The notes under the pieces were generated by a model. It was not told where the DNA came from, ran no database searches, and saw only the letters and a program-made list of their open reading frames with translations. Shown in pieces: positions 13,300 to 25,937 of a stretch of 64,000 bases of DNA (its first letter is position 1; each line of letters begins with the position of its first letter). The stretch covers positions 1-64,000 of the forward strand of contig JAKLMB010000028.1 in the NCBI GenBank assembly GCA_022813625.1, written 5' to 3'. Position numbers and translations under genes: made by a program. The stretch is from Aaosphaeria pasadenensis (lineage: Eukaryota; Ascomycota; Dothideomycetes; Pleosporales).

Positions 13300-15875
13300 A
13301 GGCAACCCGTCGGTCATTGAAAATGATTGTCCACCCATCCGTGCCGTTATTCATCCTCTGGTGAGGAAAGGAGATGGGATAGGATAGTCCTGAGGCTACG
13401 ACTGGCCACCAGACTCACTAAGCCAACTAACCCGACTACCACCAACACTAATCCAAAATACTTTCATCATTACCATTACGATCACCATCACGGATGTAGT
13501 GTGTATCCCCCCCTCCTCCTTCTCTTCCTCCAAAACCAGACCCCCATCCCAGCCCCAGCCCCAGCCTCAGCTCCGCTTTACCAGTCCAACCCAGTTCCGT
13601 TTCCAGTTCCATCGCGCGAAAGAAGAGAAGAGCAGGTAGGAGAATGCTATCAATACCGTGCAAATACACCGTACTCAGTATCTACTTACCTAATTACCAA
13701 CTCACACGTAGGTCCAAGCCAGAGGAACAAGCCATAACGAGGGTCAGCAGTCGAGGGTAGACAGGTATCCCGCAGGGCGCCGCCGCACGCCGCCGTCGGT
13801 AGTCGCCCATGCCCATCCCCCAGCCCATTCCATCGCCGACCATAAAATCCAATCCAGTCGAATCCAAGCCAATCCAAGCCAATCCAATCCGTCCGTACAC
13901 TCCCCAAATCCAAGTTGGGTTCATAGCCATTCCCTGTCCATCTGTTCGCCTACCCTGTCCCGTTTTGTCTTTGCCCTTTCCTGTCTCGCCTTGCCCTACT
14001 TTTTCTTCGAATCTAACCGTTTACCGTACTGGATCGAACTCGACTGGACCGGATCGAACTGGACGGGACTGGACTGGACTATCCTGATAATTGAGGGAAA
14101 CAAGCTGTACCTACCGTTACCGTTCTTGTCGTCCGCCTTCTCTTCTTCTCTCTTTCTATTGCTCTCTTTGCCCTTTGTGCCTTTCTCTCAACCGCCGCCA
14201 ACGCCGCATGACGCCTCTCCGGCTGCCCCTAGAACCCGTCCTAACCCATATGGCAAATCCTTATAGTTGGCTTTACTCATTCAATTCACATCATGGAATA
14301 CTCCGTAATTGCGTGTACAAACAATCGACCGATCAATCGATCAATACAAATCAATATACTCCGTACTCTCGATTCCATAAGTGCAGCAATTACCTTTTGG
14401 TCATTTAAGAGAAGGTTGAAAACAATAACTAAAATAAAAATAAAAGGACCCTGCTTTCGGTTGACCTCGCATTCTCTTTCTACTGTACATGTACCTCGTA
14501 TGTGCCAGAGGCGTGCACATACCCTGACCCTAAACCCTGGCCGTGACTATGACCACGACAGTGACCATGACAGTAACAATGACCATGACAATGACCCTGT
14601 CCTCGTCGCTCGTCCCCGTCCCCGTCCCCGTCCCCTCATGATCCTGGTGCTTTTCTTCTCTACTTTGTGTACCGCATCTAATGTGTATGTAGCTGTACTA
14701 TCCATGTACCTTGATCCCAGCTCGTCTCTTCATCCCCATGTCCCTGTCGGTCCACCATGTCCCATGTCTTTTGTCCATGCTTCATTCCATCCCATGCTCA
14801 TCATCATTCACATCCATCCACATCCACATTCATACTAATTCCATCCATCCACCCATCCACCACCCAAAAGAGGACCCTTAGCCGCATCTCAAAACCCAAG
14901 ACGCCGCCCTCCCACCTACCATACCCTACCTTTCCCTTACCCTACCATAACCGTACCCACCCACACCCACTATTCACACATCATCCGTCCCGATCAACCA
15001 AAAAGTCCTTGCGCTCCCCTTGGCGGTCCACCATTCTCTCACCAACTGTTCATCACTCCATCCACACACCCCGCCTGCCTATTATCTGTGTCTGTGTCCC
15101 TGTGTCGTGGGAGATATATACTCATTGCTGTCCGATCTCGCGGTCGTGCTTTGTCTTCTTGCTCCAACTATCACAACCCCAACTACGACAAACTACACAC
15201 ACCATACTTCTATCCTTCATACCAGTATTCTCTCTGGTTTCTAACTCTACCACTATTACACCTCGTGGTTTACTTCTAATAAAGGTATGCTTAGCCTTCC
15301 GTTCGTCTCGTCGTCTGCCTCTTCATTGCCTACGAAATCACACGGTCGCCGCTACTTGTGCTTCGTAATACTGCGGCCAAGCAATACTTTGCTGCACCAA
15401 CTCCCTTGAATCATTCTTCGTCGTTGCACCATCTGTCGACAAACTGCGTCTTTCTTTGCTTTTATTCTCCAATGTCCGGGTGCACATGTCGCCCCGTTGC
15501 GCACTTCCCCTACGCCCTCCGTTTCCACTCGGACTCCGTCCGCAAGGCCACCTCCAACCCCCGACAATCCTTCTATATCATCGACAGCCCAACCAGTCCC
15601 GGATGAGATTCAAAGAATAATCCCACTATAATAACAATTACGATAATAACTAGATCATCGTCGCTAACGAAGAGATTGTTTTTCTAGTTCATCTTCCAAG
15701 AGAAGATCACCACCAAGGATCCGATTCGGGGCGGACTCACTTCCAATCCTGATCAAATCAATAACCCGGATTCACTTCCAACTACCAGGACCAGTATAAG
15801 TACCTGGAACCTCACACCCCCGTTCGTCCAAGTACTCTCTGTGGGGACTTCCGATCCTCTTTCAAAGTATTCGCA
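13300..15875 (+). promoter_or_regulatory. C-rich long leader/promoter of the flbD-type gene
   Basis: From about 13.3 kb to the ATG at 15876 the plus strand is strongly enriched in C (with T or A) and poor in G. It contains many short direct repeats: CCATC units near 14815-14870, CCGTCC units near 14605-14632, GACCATGACA-type units near 14550-14600, and GGACT units near 14040-14080. Such one-strand skew is typical of long transcribed leaders in filamentous fungi. An ATATATA element at 15115-15121 is a possible core promoter, and the leader after it is CA/CT-rich. Short upstream reading frames occur and may limit translation. The boundaries of the leader are inference. Confidence 0.45.
15285..15687 (+). 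other. predicted 5'-UTR intron of the flbD-type gene
   Basis: A GTATGC donor after AAAG pairs with a textbook 3' end: branch sequence GCTAACG, a T-rich tract and the acceptor TTTTTCTAG. Removing these 403 nt would shorten the leader and delete several upstream ATGs. This is predicted from splice signals only. Confidence 0.45.
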
Positions 15876-17090
15876 ATGGTCGTCCACCGTCGAGGGCCCT
15901 GGTCACAGCATGAGGACCAGTGGCTCGTCAACCTTGTCCTTCGCAATGGCCCTCACAACTGGGTCCGCATTTCGCAAGAGATTGGAACCCGATCGCCAAA
16001 GCAGTGCAGAGAGAGGTATCACCAAAACCTGAAGCCGTCGCTGAACCACAACCCAATCACGCCTGAAGAGGGGGAGTTGATCGAGCGTCTGGTCGGAGAG
16101 ATGGGCAAGAGGTGGGCCGAGATTGCACGACGACTTAACGGCCGCAGCGACAACGCCGTCAAGAACTGGTGGAATGGAGGCCAGAACAGGAGGAGACGAG
16201 GACCCAACACACCCGACCACAGAGGCCATCAAATGCATGCACCGCAAATGGGTTATCAGTATCCCCCTCCACCATCGGCTCATCGAATGGACGACACTCC
16301 CCACGCTGCTTCTCCTCCTCACTCTTTACCACCACTGCACAAGGAGTATCAAGAGCCTTCCTACTATCCCCAGGCTCGCCGCGACTCCCAGAACACAAGA
16401 TCCTCTCCTCACGGTCTCCAGCTTCCTCAGCCACCCTCCTTCCACTCTTCGTCACGACCACAGCCTTTGGAGCTCTCCACCTTTGGTTCTCGACCGTACG
16501 TCGAGACACCGATCCCATCGCCTGGGTACTCCGTCGTCTCAGTCGACACGGTTCCCTCGATGGTCACTGACACAGGATCTGATACCCGCTCTCCAAGAGG
16601 GGTGCCATCTCCGCTCGAGCAATCCGTCGGCTTGCCTCCTCTTGTGGGTGCTAGGGAAGAGCGTAAGAACTCAAGGACCCGCTTTCTTCCCCAGTCAGGT
16701 TTCGCCAGTGAAGACGACGCACCATATGACCCCTACAGGCGACGTGCATCAGTACAGCTTCCACCTTTGAACCGTCCCGAGCCAGCAGCATCGACACCGA
16801 CGTTCAGGGAGCCAAACTACAGGTTCGAAGACAGACCAAGCTTGCTCACTCAGCCCACACCGCAGCACGTTCACCACCACGCTCTCCCGCGATCTCCACT
16901 CCAGCATCGATTGCCCGCCTACGAGAACCTCACACTGCCTTCTCTACAAGCCGTCTCCCCCGGCGCAGTGAGCCCTTCATCCAGGCAACTTCCCCTACCA
17001 GCAACTGGTGGGGTTTCGAGAAGCGCACCCAGCTCACCGCGGGCGCCTGAGAACAAGGACAATAGGATGAAGCTGTCGGCCATCTGCTAG
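15876..17090 (+). CDS. flbD: Myb-domain regulator of conidiation, FlbD/RCA-1 family
   Basis: An uninterrupted 404-residue frame. Residues 5-54 and 57-107 are two SANT/Myb repeats with the expected regularly spaced tryptophans. The link SPKQCRERYHQNLKPSLNH and the end RSDNAVKNWWNG match the highly conserved FlbD signature. The rest is Pro/Ser/His-rich and disordered, ending in a short conserved-looking tail (RMKLSAIC). In Aspergillus nidulans FlbD is a nuclear activator upstream of brlA in asexual sporulation, and rca-1 is the Neurospora counterpart. That role is transferred by family. The gene has no coding intron and is flanked by about 14.8 kb and 4.7 kb of gene-poor DNA. This suggests extensive cis-regulation and a long 5' leader. 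Confidence 0.93.
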   Translation: MVVHRRGPWSQHEDQWLVNLVLRNGPHNWVRISQEIGTRSPKQCRERYHQNLKPSLNHNPITPEEGELIERLVGEMGKRWAEIARRLNGRSDNAVKNWWNGGQNRRRRGPNTPDHRGHQMHAPQMGYQYPPPPSAHRMDDTPHAASPPHSLPPLHKEYQEPSYYPQARRDSQNTRSSPHGLQLPQPPSFHSSSRPQPLELSTFGSRPYVETPIPSPGYSVVSVDTVPSMVTDTGSDTRSPRGVPSPLEQSVGLPPLVGAREERKNSRTRFLPQSGFASEDDAPYDPYRRRASVQLPPLNRPEPAASTPTFREPNYRFEDRPSLLTQPTPQHVHHHALPRSPLQHRLPAYENLTLPSLQAVSPGAVSPSSRQLPLPATGGVSRSAPSSPRAPENKDNRMKLSAIC

Positions 17091-20000
17091 CCACGGGTCT
17101 CTGTATAATGTACGATTTGCTATGGTCATGTCTTCTTTTCTCTTTCTCTTCTTGTTCTTCTCTGTTCATTCGTACGATGCTGGTTACGATGTGGGCTCGT
17201 CACTGTTCGCTCTCATGCCATATCACCATACCTCTCACATGGCGTGGGGGCTTGGGTTCTTCAGGACAGTATTGCAGTACAGTCAGTCATGCAAAACAAA
17301 AACGAACGGCCTTTGCGATGCAAGATACCCTTTTCATATCATATACCACTTACCACTACCATTACCATCCATTTCTCCACAAAATGTAGGATCTACGGGG
17401 CTCATTGGGACAAACCAAAACGCATTTTCTTCTTCTTCCTATTAGCCGTGAGCGCAGGACATCTAATTTCCATACCACTGTCCTACTCATCATTTCTTTT
17501 CATCGTTTGCAATGTTTCTACGGAACTCTTAGGGTTATATTGGGCGCTTATACCCCATCCATCATGCGCTCGTGGGCGGTCGGAAGGTGGTCGGGCATAC
17601 ACGGGTTTCCAGACGGAGTTTGTTAAGGACTTTGTTGCATCGTCGCATGTATGCATTTGAGGAACAAGGTTACTCCACGTCAGCATCATCATCATCATTT
17701 ACTACCATTCCCCTTCGCTTTGCTCTGCTATGATCTCGCTTTTCTTCGCATGTGCGCGCTTTGGCGACATTCAGAATATCTGTACTTTTGGCCCCCGTTG
17801 ACGTGGGCTTTGCGGGAGTTCGCTCAAGACTCTGGTTGATTGAATCATCATCGTCGTTATCGTTATCATCATCCTGCATGCATACATACCTTGTTACGCT
17901 TTTCCCATACAGCGATTATAGCTAGCTTATACTCTAATACCCACCCTCATCGTCGCCTCGGTCTCCCACTTGCTCCCTCGCCATCTTATCTCTTGTGACA
18001 AGAGGGATGGATAGAGGGGGGAGGGGAGACGGACGATACTTAATAATACCAAACCACATACTCCAACCTTCAAACCTTTCACTCTTGCATCGCCTTACCT
18101 CCCAAGTGACTCCTCTCCTCGTCTTATGCTTCCCCATTTCGCACAGGATAGCACAATACCTGCATACCAAACATCGATACCCATTCCGGGCATCATGCCG
18201 TGCGATCATATCTCTCACCTCTCAATGCAATCCGCTTGACCGCAACATTCCCTCCCCTCCACTCCTTTTCTCCCCAAACAGTCGCAGTGACCATCTATAC
18301 ACACCACCGAGAACCGCAAAGCACTCCTTCGTAAATGACACTCGCTTCGAGCCCAAACGTCGTACCCGAAACGAGCACCTCATCCAAGCCGTCCGAATAT
18401 ATACGTACTCTACAAGTACCCTAATCAGCCGAACGTCAACACACGACATATCACCCAAAACGTCGGTGTATCCTTCCCTCCTTTCCCTTCTCTCTCCCTC
18501 TTCCTGAGCCAGCTGTTCACACACAGGTGCAGGAAACCACGGATCTAGTTCTAAGTTGCGATGATGTGAACGGCGAAGTTCCCGCACCCAGGACCGTGCA
18601 AACATCACGGGGACGTGCTGCTCTAGAAAGACTTCTAGAGGGTGAGTAGAGGAGTACTCGTGGGTCGAGAGAGAGATAGGGAATGTGTATAGCGTGGCTG
18701 TGGTGATGGACCGTTGAGGGCTATCTTTTGCTGAGGTACTGTGGTTGTGTTTTCAGGTATCGGGTCGCTTCGACCCTTTGCTAGATCGTAGGTGGTTTGG
18801 ATGTGGGCGGGGGAAGGGGAGGGGGGAGTTGAAAGTACATGTGTGTATGTGTATCAGTGCTTGTTACACTTGATTCTTGTTCTCGCGGTTCTTTCTTGAT
18901 TTGTTGTATCACACGATGAGTATGAGGAATGTATGAAGGGAGCGAAGGATCGCGGAATGGGTTCGCAGTATAGACATATTTGGTATCAGTGGTTCAAGCT
19001 GGAGATGTATGTGCAATGTATCTCTCGATGAATAGTAGACGATGTATATAGATCCAACAGCGAGGAAGTAGTCATGATCATGAATTGCTATAGAGAATAG
19101 TGGAGTGTACTCTTCGTGACAGACAGTACAAGATCATTGCCATTTCCTATTCTAATTCCTTGTCTATTCACTTACCTTTTCTACAAGACCTCTCGAGATA
19201 CGTGGACTACTGCAGATTTGCAGCGCGGAAGAGGCGGAACACATCGCGGTAAGACAGACATAGTCTTCTTCTCAACGACTTTCCTAAACATACAGACACA
19301 CACTCACCATCTTCAGCTAGACGCCCACACGAGGACAAGCACCAGACTCGACTAGCCTCCCGGGCAGCGCGAAGTGTGCGTGGGTCTGCCCGCCCTCACG
19401 ACCTCGACCGTTGGAAGGATGTCGAGAGTTTCGCCCCCGACTCATCTACCCTACACCCCCATACGGCGCACAGCGGGATCAAAATCTGTGACATGGGATG
19501 TTAGTCAGACGTGGGTGGGAGTTCCACCACGTGCGTGCAGGGAGAGAGGGAAGCGTTAGGCATGGTAATGGCACGTTTTTCAAGGGGCTGACTCGAAGGA
19601 AGTGAGTAGTGAGTGAGAAGCGTGCAAGTATGTTTGTTGGGCATGCGGCATGGCGAGCGAGCGAGGTGCCGAAGAAGGATCGTCGGGAGTTGTGTGTGGA
19701 ATTGAAGGATGGATGAGCGAAACGAGATCTCTGATAGGGCGTCGACGAGGATGCGAGGTGTGGGTACTATGTCGGCAGCGGTACTGTGTACATACCTGTA
19801 CGAACGCTACGAAGAGGTGACTGTCTTGGGTTTAGAGATGGCCGTTAGGCAAGCAGACAAGAAGACGGGCGGGAGAGGGAGGAGTGTTGGGCGCTAGATA
19901 GGTGACCGTGTGGCACAGTCAATCACCTTGGGAAACTGTTAATTAATTACTTGGTTTGGCGTTTTCCTGCTCACGTTCTCTCTCGGTGTCCGGAAACCGG

Positions 20001-21763
20001 TCAACGTTTGGAACATGTTTTTGCTTTTGTTTTGATCCTTGCGAAAAACGGTTTTCTATTTTTAGGGGTTGGAGATTGCGATGACCCTGCCCACTGATCG
20101 AGATTCGATGTCAGAGATTAGAGATTGGAACGTTTGAGATTAGACGTTTGAATTGAATAATAATCATCAGCCTCAGGCCGCCGGTTTCAACGTTGAAGCG
20201 ACATGATCTGATCACTGCCCTGTTGTTCACCGTCTGAACCCACAGAACTTGAGTTGAAGTGCCAGGCAAGCATCGTTAGTGCTACTAGATTCGGGATTTT
20301 CGTCCGCCGTCCGGCATTTGGTTTCCCATCCTGGCCATTTGCCTATTCGAAGATCATGAGTCTGAAGGGGGAAAGGGCTATGGACGAGCGAGGCTAGGCG
20401 AGAGCGTTGCAAGCGAGGCCGTCCCTCAAAACGGCCAGGGTGGGGATCTCGAACTCGAATTTCAAACTCTAACCTTTCCCAAGCAGGCGCTTACAGACGA
20501 AGGCCCAGAAACGCGATCGTATACGCCATGGCAGATACGGAAGGGAGTGAACAGCACTCTTCTGATGAGGGAGGACCTCCGAAGTGCCCAGCTTCTGTTC
20601 CAGGATGCAAAGGGGCCGCCAGCAGAACGTCACAACAAAGTCACGGTTGCGGCCGCGGGAAGCCGTTGTCGACCCTTGTGGTTGGGACTGCGCGTGCTCT
20701 GAAAAATTTCGAGGCCGACCCATGCCCACGTTTCCCTTTCCAATTGCGTGCAGAGCGCGACCGGGGTGAAGTGGGAGATGACAAGGTGCTGAGGTGACAA
20801 CGAAAGTCGTCACCATGTCGATGGCCAGGCAATGACCAGTTGACATCGAGATTGGCCTCGCTTAGACGGACGAGATACGTCCTGTCGGGCACGGAGACAG
20901 AGGCGCGGCGGCCCCTGGTATTCCACAGGCATCCCTGCCTGACCGTTAACAGTCGTCTGTTAAGACACCCAAAATGCGGAGAGAGGCCCGGCACGGCTTC
21001 CGACAGTCGGGTCTGGGTATATCAGAACGGATATATAGATGGACACGTTCAAGGAAGGCAAAAGCCGCGACCCAGGAAACTTTGTGCATCCTTCAGCCGG
21101 GTCCCTATTGTATTAGCAGCCGTCGTTCACGATGCAAGGCCCGCCCTCGGTGTCTGCACGCTGCAGCAGAGATTCTGCGACGGCACTGTAATGTGCTCTG
21201 GCGATGTTGCTGCAAGCCACGCTGTCCTGCCCACACTCGGGCTTCCACCAAACACGCTGCTTAAGCCGCTTCGATATCGCAACTGTGCATCAAGGAACTG
21301 CCGTTGTCCATGTCGCGATTGGTCTATCGCGATTTATCCGGATGCAAACACAAGGCAGGCGCAGAACAGGGTAGGTTATTGTATACCGAATACACAAGCG
21401 GCGAGTCAGGGGGAGAGATGTATGTTCGTTGCCGTCACCGATGTGATGGTTCCAGAGGGTCATCACGTGAACATCGTCCAGAAGGGGTTTAAACGGCCGC
21501 GCACAGGCCCCAGCCATTTCCAACGTCGATCAAACGCTTTCTTGGACAGACGACCGACAGCCTCAATCTCATTCCTGCAACCAGCGTCATCCATCATCCT
21601 CCTATCCCCACCCCGCCTCCCAAGACGTCCTGTTCTCATCTCTTTCGCGTATTCATGCAGTGTGGACATGTTTCGGATCTCCAATTTACCCTAGCGAGCC
21701 GTGAAGTCTTCTTTCATCACCCAGTTCTCGGTACTCGGTCGCGTTCTGTCATGAGCCGCCCGC
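17091..21763. other. gene-poor region downstream of flbD
   Basis: The first 1.5 kb is T/C-rich and probably includes the flbD 3' UTR. The remainder holds only short overlapping frames. The longest, 284 codons at 20840-21694, has no protein-like features and is rejected below. No RNA gene or mobile element is visible. Confidence 0.55.
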
Positions 21764-23826
21764 ATGTCTAGTTCCTTGTATGACCCGGATACTGCCGCCA
21801 TTCTCGTCCAGCCTTGGAGTGAGGCTTTCAGGGTATGCATCTTCTTTTTATTGAATTCGAATCATGTGCCCTCTCGCTCCATCCCTCAATGGAATGGCGT
21901 TACGCCCTGGTGTGATGAAGTTCTAACAGAGGGACACAGGGCCAGCGAGATGTCGGACTGAGGATACCTATCAATTACAATACTGACCCTGCCGTATCGC
22001 TTCAAGCTGCTTGTTTCGCCCACAATCAGTATGCGAGCGAGGCGTTCGCAAAGTGCTTTTCCAACTTGCTTGCCATAGGTTTCAAAAGATTTTATGTGGA
22101 CGTTTACTGGGATTCTGGGCGTGAACTCTGGAGTCTATGTCCTGCGCAAATCCCACCTGCTGCCCAGCAAGAGCAAGAGCAGCAAGCATCCCCAACAGTC
22201 CTGACTGTTCTTCCCAATGCTCCCAGCGTCATCACGAGCAGCGCTAGTAGCAGTGGTTCTTCGGCAGAGGCACTATCATCTGTTCCAGCTGGCCCGATTC
22301 CTGTGCTAAAGGCCCGACAAGATGAATCAAGTCGAGGGTCAGAGGCAAGTCAAACTCAGACTTCCTCTCCTACGGCCCCTGCCGGCGTGTCTGTATCCTC
22401 ATCATTGGCTACTCCTTCTGCACTCCCCGGTCCGGGTTACTTCGAGTCGATGATTCAAGTTGGCCGCTTCAATTGTTCGTCCCAGATGTCTCTGAGCTAT
22501 ATCGCAGACATTCTGGATGACTATTTTTCTGATACTGATACCACCGTGGAGGCCTCCCTGCTTTCCCTGATTCTCGATATACATGCTGCGGCCTCCTATT
22601 CAGATCCTGATGCGCCGGCGCCAATGGCTTCAAACCTGCCCCCGTCTGGCGGATTGCTGAAGGACGTAGTGAGGGGAAACTTGTCAGAAGAGGTATTTAC
22701 TCCTGACAAGTTGCAGTCTGACCGCAACAACCTTGAAGGATCATGGTATGATGTGCCGCGAGATCAAATGCCTGCCATCGGCTACTACGATGTTCAACGC
22801 AATGACACCAACCAACCCATCACTGTTGATGGTTGGCCTACAGAAGCGTACATAGAGTTTCAAAGGTATCTTCGAATCTTGGTTGGACTGGGTAATATCG
22901 ATCCTCAGATGAGCAACTACGATTACACCGAAGACCTGGGTACTATCTTCAGGCAGGGCCAACTACAAGCCTATCGCAACACGTCTATCGCGTCTAGCGG
23001 TACACTCACCTCGGGCTGCATGTTCGACCCTTCTGAAAACGGCATTACTCCAGAGACAAATTCGTCATGGGCCGTGACCAACGCACCAGCGCTCTCCCTA
23101 TCCCCCAACATCGACCCTCAAGTACCGATCGCGAGTATCTCGAATATAACGTCTTGTGGAATGGGTCCCATTCTCAACACGACGCTGGGCTCTGCGACTG
23201 CCGACCAGAACTTTCAGCCATACCTCGCTTTCACTTACTCCACGCTTTGGACGTGGGCACCTGGTCAACCACTGAATACTTCCTCGACCCGCCATGAGTA
23301 CATGAACAAATGCGTAGCAATTGCTCTCACTGGCCCTAATCCAAACCGCTGGGTAACTGTCGACTGTACCATGCGTATGCGATTCGTGTGCCAGTCGGAT
23401 GACGAACCATATAAATGGACACTTTCTCCCGAGCCTGCAACCTATTTCTTAGGCGATCAAGCCTGCCCTAGCGGTTACACATTCACCGTGCCTCATACCT
23501 CCCTCGAACAAGCCCATCTAATCTCCTCTATCTCCTCTATGCAGTCGATGGATGGCTCCCCCGTCGACCGCGTGTATATCAACTTCAACTCCATTGACGT
23601 GCCAGACTGCTGGACTACTGGCATAAACGCCACATGCCCTTACCAACCTCGCCAGGATGTAAATAAGACCCGCCTTGTCGTCGTCCCCACCGTTGCCGCT
23701 GTCATCATCTTCGTGCTCGCCGTTGCCACGTTCTTCGTGAAGTGTGCGTCGAATCGTACAGAGAATATGAGGGGCCGGAGGAGGAGAAACGTGTCTGGAT
23801 GGGTGTACGAGGGTGTACCAAGTTAG
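21764..23826 (+). CDS. mtc6: MTC6-like type I membrane protein (maintenance of telomere capping protein 6 family)
   Basis: Model join(21764..21832,21940..23826), 651 residues. The 107-nt intron has a GTATGC donor and an ACACAG acceptor and joins two complete codons. It produces the family hallmark QRDVGLRIPINY, followed by a cysteine-containing block (SLQAACFAHNQY, then FYVDVYWD). Residues about 90-150 are a Ser/Thr/Ala-rich insertion of low complexity. Several N-glycosylation sequons and paired cysteines follow, as expected for a lumenal domain. A single transmembrane segment lies at about 602-623, and a short basic cytoplasmic tail ends in WVYEGVPS, a tail I associate with this family. In yeast, mtc6 was found through genetic interaction with cdc13-1; the biochemical role is unknown. 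The first exon is short and does not look like a classical signal peptide, so the true 5' end should be checked. Confidence 0.85.
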
Positions 23827-24448
23827 CCATCCTTCATGTCCAGGAACATGTACCATTGGCTTGTATATTTTTATTTTCTGTCCGGGCTTACAGCGGGAGT
23901 ATTTTCATTTATTTATATGGTTGCCAGTTAATACCCAACATGCATTTCTATCAACAATGTATTCAAATAGTATAGTAAATATCATACATAATCTAGCACC
24001 AATTCTCTCTCGGGCTTCCCGTCAAATTTTACGATCAACCCATGATAAGCCCTGCACCACGCACGTCTTCCGTCCTTCTTAACATACATGATTGAAAAGC
24101 CCTAGATCAATGAGTCGGTGGCTTGACCAATCTATAGCGCCTAGTTTTGTTTAGCATTCGAGGCCGCGGCGCCAAGCGCATGTATTGCTTTGGTTATATA
24201 CAGTTCTCTAGAAGATGGGGACACAGCATTGGATTACCTAAATGCATGATCGAAGCGATACGGGGACTATCAGAGGCTGTATGAGGTCGGTCTCCATTAG
24301 ACTACCTGGCGGATGATCTAGTGTTTTACTTTGAATCTATATCTCGATACACAAAGCTGACAGTTGTATGCTTAGTTCAACGGAGCTTTTAGATAAAAGA
24401 GAGTATTTTCATTATCTCTCAATACGACTAATCTAACAGCTTCCTTTC
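23827..24448. other. intergenic region between convergent genes
   Basis: AT-rich DNA between the 3' ends of the MTC6-like and dehydrogenase genes, which point at each other. It presumably contains both terminators. No gene is seen. Confidence 0.5.
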
Positions 24449-25353
24449 TTAGTTGGGTGCTTGATACCCATCAACATCCGTGCTATTGCTAAGCTTCTCA
24501 TACTTCTTCACACTCTCCAAATCCGCCTTCAACTTATTGCTAATCAACTTGTACGCATCAGTACCAACAACACATCTCAACGGAGGATCCTTCATGACCG
24601 CCAATTCGTAGAAAGCCTGGGCGCCCTTGACCGGATCGCCAGCCTGGGTGTGATGTCGCTTCCCGGCATTTGACCTCGCGTCAATGTGGTCGTACGCCGA
24701 GTTCTTGTTGGCATGGAACTGCATGCTTCGGCCAGCCCAGTCGGTTCGGAAACCACCGGGCTCAATAAGCGTGAACTTGATGCCCCACTCAGGCTTTACT
24801 TCTTTGGAGATTGCGTCTGTGAAGCCCTCCACGGCGAATTTTGATGCGTTGTAGATGGAGTATGTGGGGACGCCTGTTATTATATGTTAGTATCTTCGGT
24901 TTATCTCATACTTGCGGCGCAAGATATACCGAGAAGACCACCGATCGATGTGACCTGCTGAATCACGCCTCCAGTCTTCAGATCCCGCATGACCTGCATC
25001 GCCTTACGAGTAACATTGACGACGCCATAGAAATTGACATCCATCTGCGTCTTGACCTCCTCATCGGACAGCGACTCGAACTCGCCTGCTAAGCCGTACC
25101 CGGCATTGTTGACGACTACGTCAACGCGTCCGAATTTTTTCACCGCGGCGTCGAAGGCTTTTTCGATTGTGTCGGGTTTCGTGACGTCCAGGTCGACTAT
25201 GAGACTATTGGTGTCGTCGGTGCCGTCGAATGATAGGCTGGATGAGTTGCGGGCCGTGGCTACAACGTAATCGCCCTTGTCGAGGACTATTTTGACGAGC
25301 TCTGAGCCGAAGCCGGTGGAGGTTCCGGTGATGAGGAATACGCGGGGTGCCAT
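24449..25353 (-). CDS. classical short-chain dehydrogenase/reductase
   Basis: Model complement(join(24449..24873,24930..25353)), 282 residues, with a 56-nt intron that has a GTATAT donor, an ACTAAC branch site and an ACAG acceptor. The N-terminal cofactor motif is TGTSTGFG (residues 9-16). NNAG is at 82-85, and the catalytic triad is Ser136, Tyr149 and Lys153 (YNASK). A serine-rich stretch follows the second strand, and the basic residue after ATA (ATARN) favours NADP(H). The length and C-terminal extension match the fungal SDRs annotated as oxidoreductases related to 17-beta-hydroxysteroid dehydrogenases. The substrate cannot be told from sequence. No tailoring or scaffold gene lies nearby, so a biosynthetic cluster is not supported. 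Confidence 0.9.
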
Positions 25354-25433
25354 TGTGTATTCTGTTGATGAATTGATGTTGTTGTGTTTGTTAAGGTGCT
25401 TCTTTTGTCGCTTTGGAGGTTCAACGTTTAGTC

Positions 25434-25442
25434 TTATATATC
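25434..25442 (-). promoter_or_regulatory. TATA box of the dehydrogenase gene
   Basis: On the minus strand GATATATAAG lies about 80-90 nt upstream of the ATG at 25353. Nothing else is seen in 25443-25937. Confidence 0.55.
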
Positions 25443-25937
25443 GTCATCGACCATCGGATAATGCATCAAAAGTCCGCGTTAATTCCGTACTTGCTAATCA
25501 CCTTTGCGGATGTGAACATTATTCCCGCATGCTCACCATAATGTAGATAGACTTTGTGAGGTTGTGTAACCTGTGATAGATATCATATGTAATGCTAAAT
25601 GTCTCCATTTGGTATCGATTGTTCTTTTGTATCGTTGCTGATCAGAGGATTGTCACTCGGGTCTGCGCCACCATAGTAAGCTGGACAAACAACAAATCCG
25701 TAGCATTCCATTGTTGATATTGTCCACCTACTATCTCGGTACGTGATATCGGGATTGACAAGCAGTAGACGCTAACTGCAAACTGCAGTGCCCAGCAATG
25801 AGTCGGTGTAGGTCACGTGTATTCGAGGTATACCAATTCTTTGAAGCCCCATTACATTCAAACATGAGGAGTAAGCAAATATCAAGAAATTGAGAAGAAC
25901 TCTACAAATATGTATCCAAATAAATATTCAGAACTGG

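Noticed and set aside
14521..14540. Telomere-like CCCTAAACCCT
   Set aside because: A single short occurrence inside a C-rich leader. There is no tandem TTAGGG array.
20840..21694. 284-codon plus-strand frame
   Set aside because: Composition is Cys/Arg/Pro-rich and random-looking, with no domain or promoter, and several overlapping frames occur on both strands.
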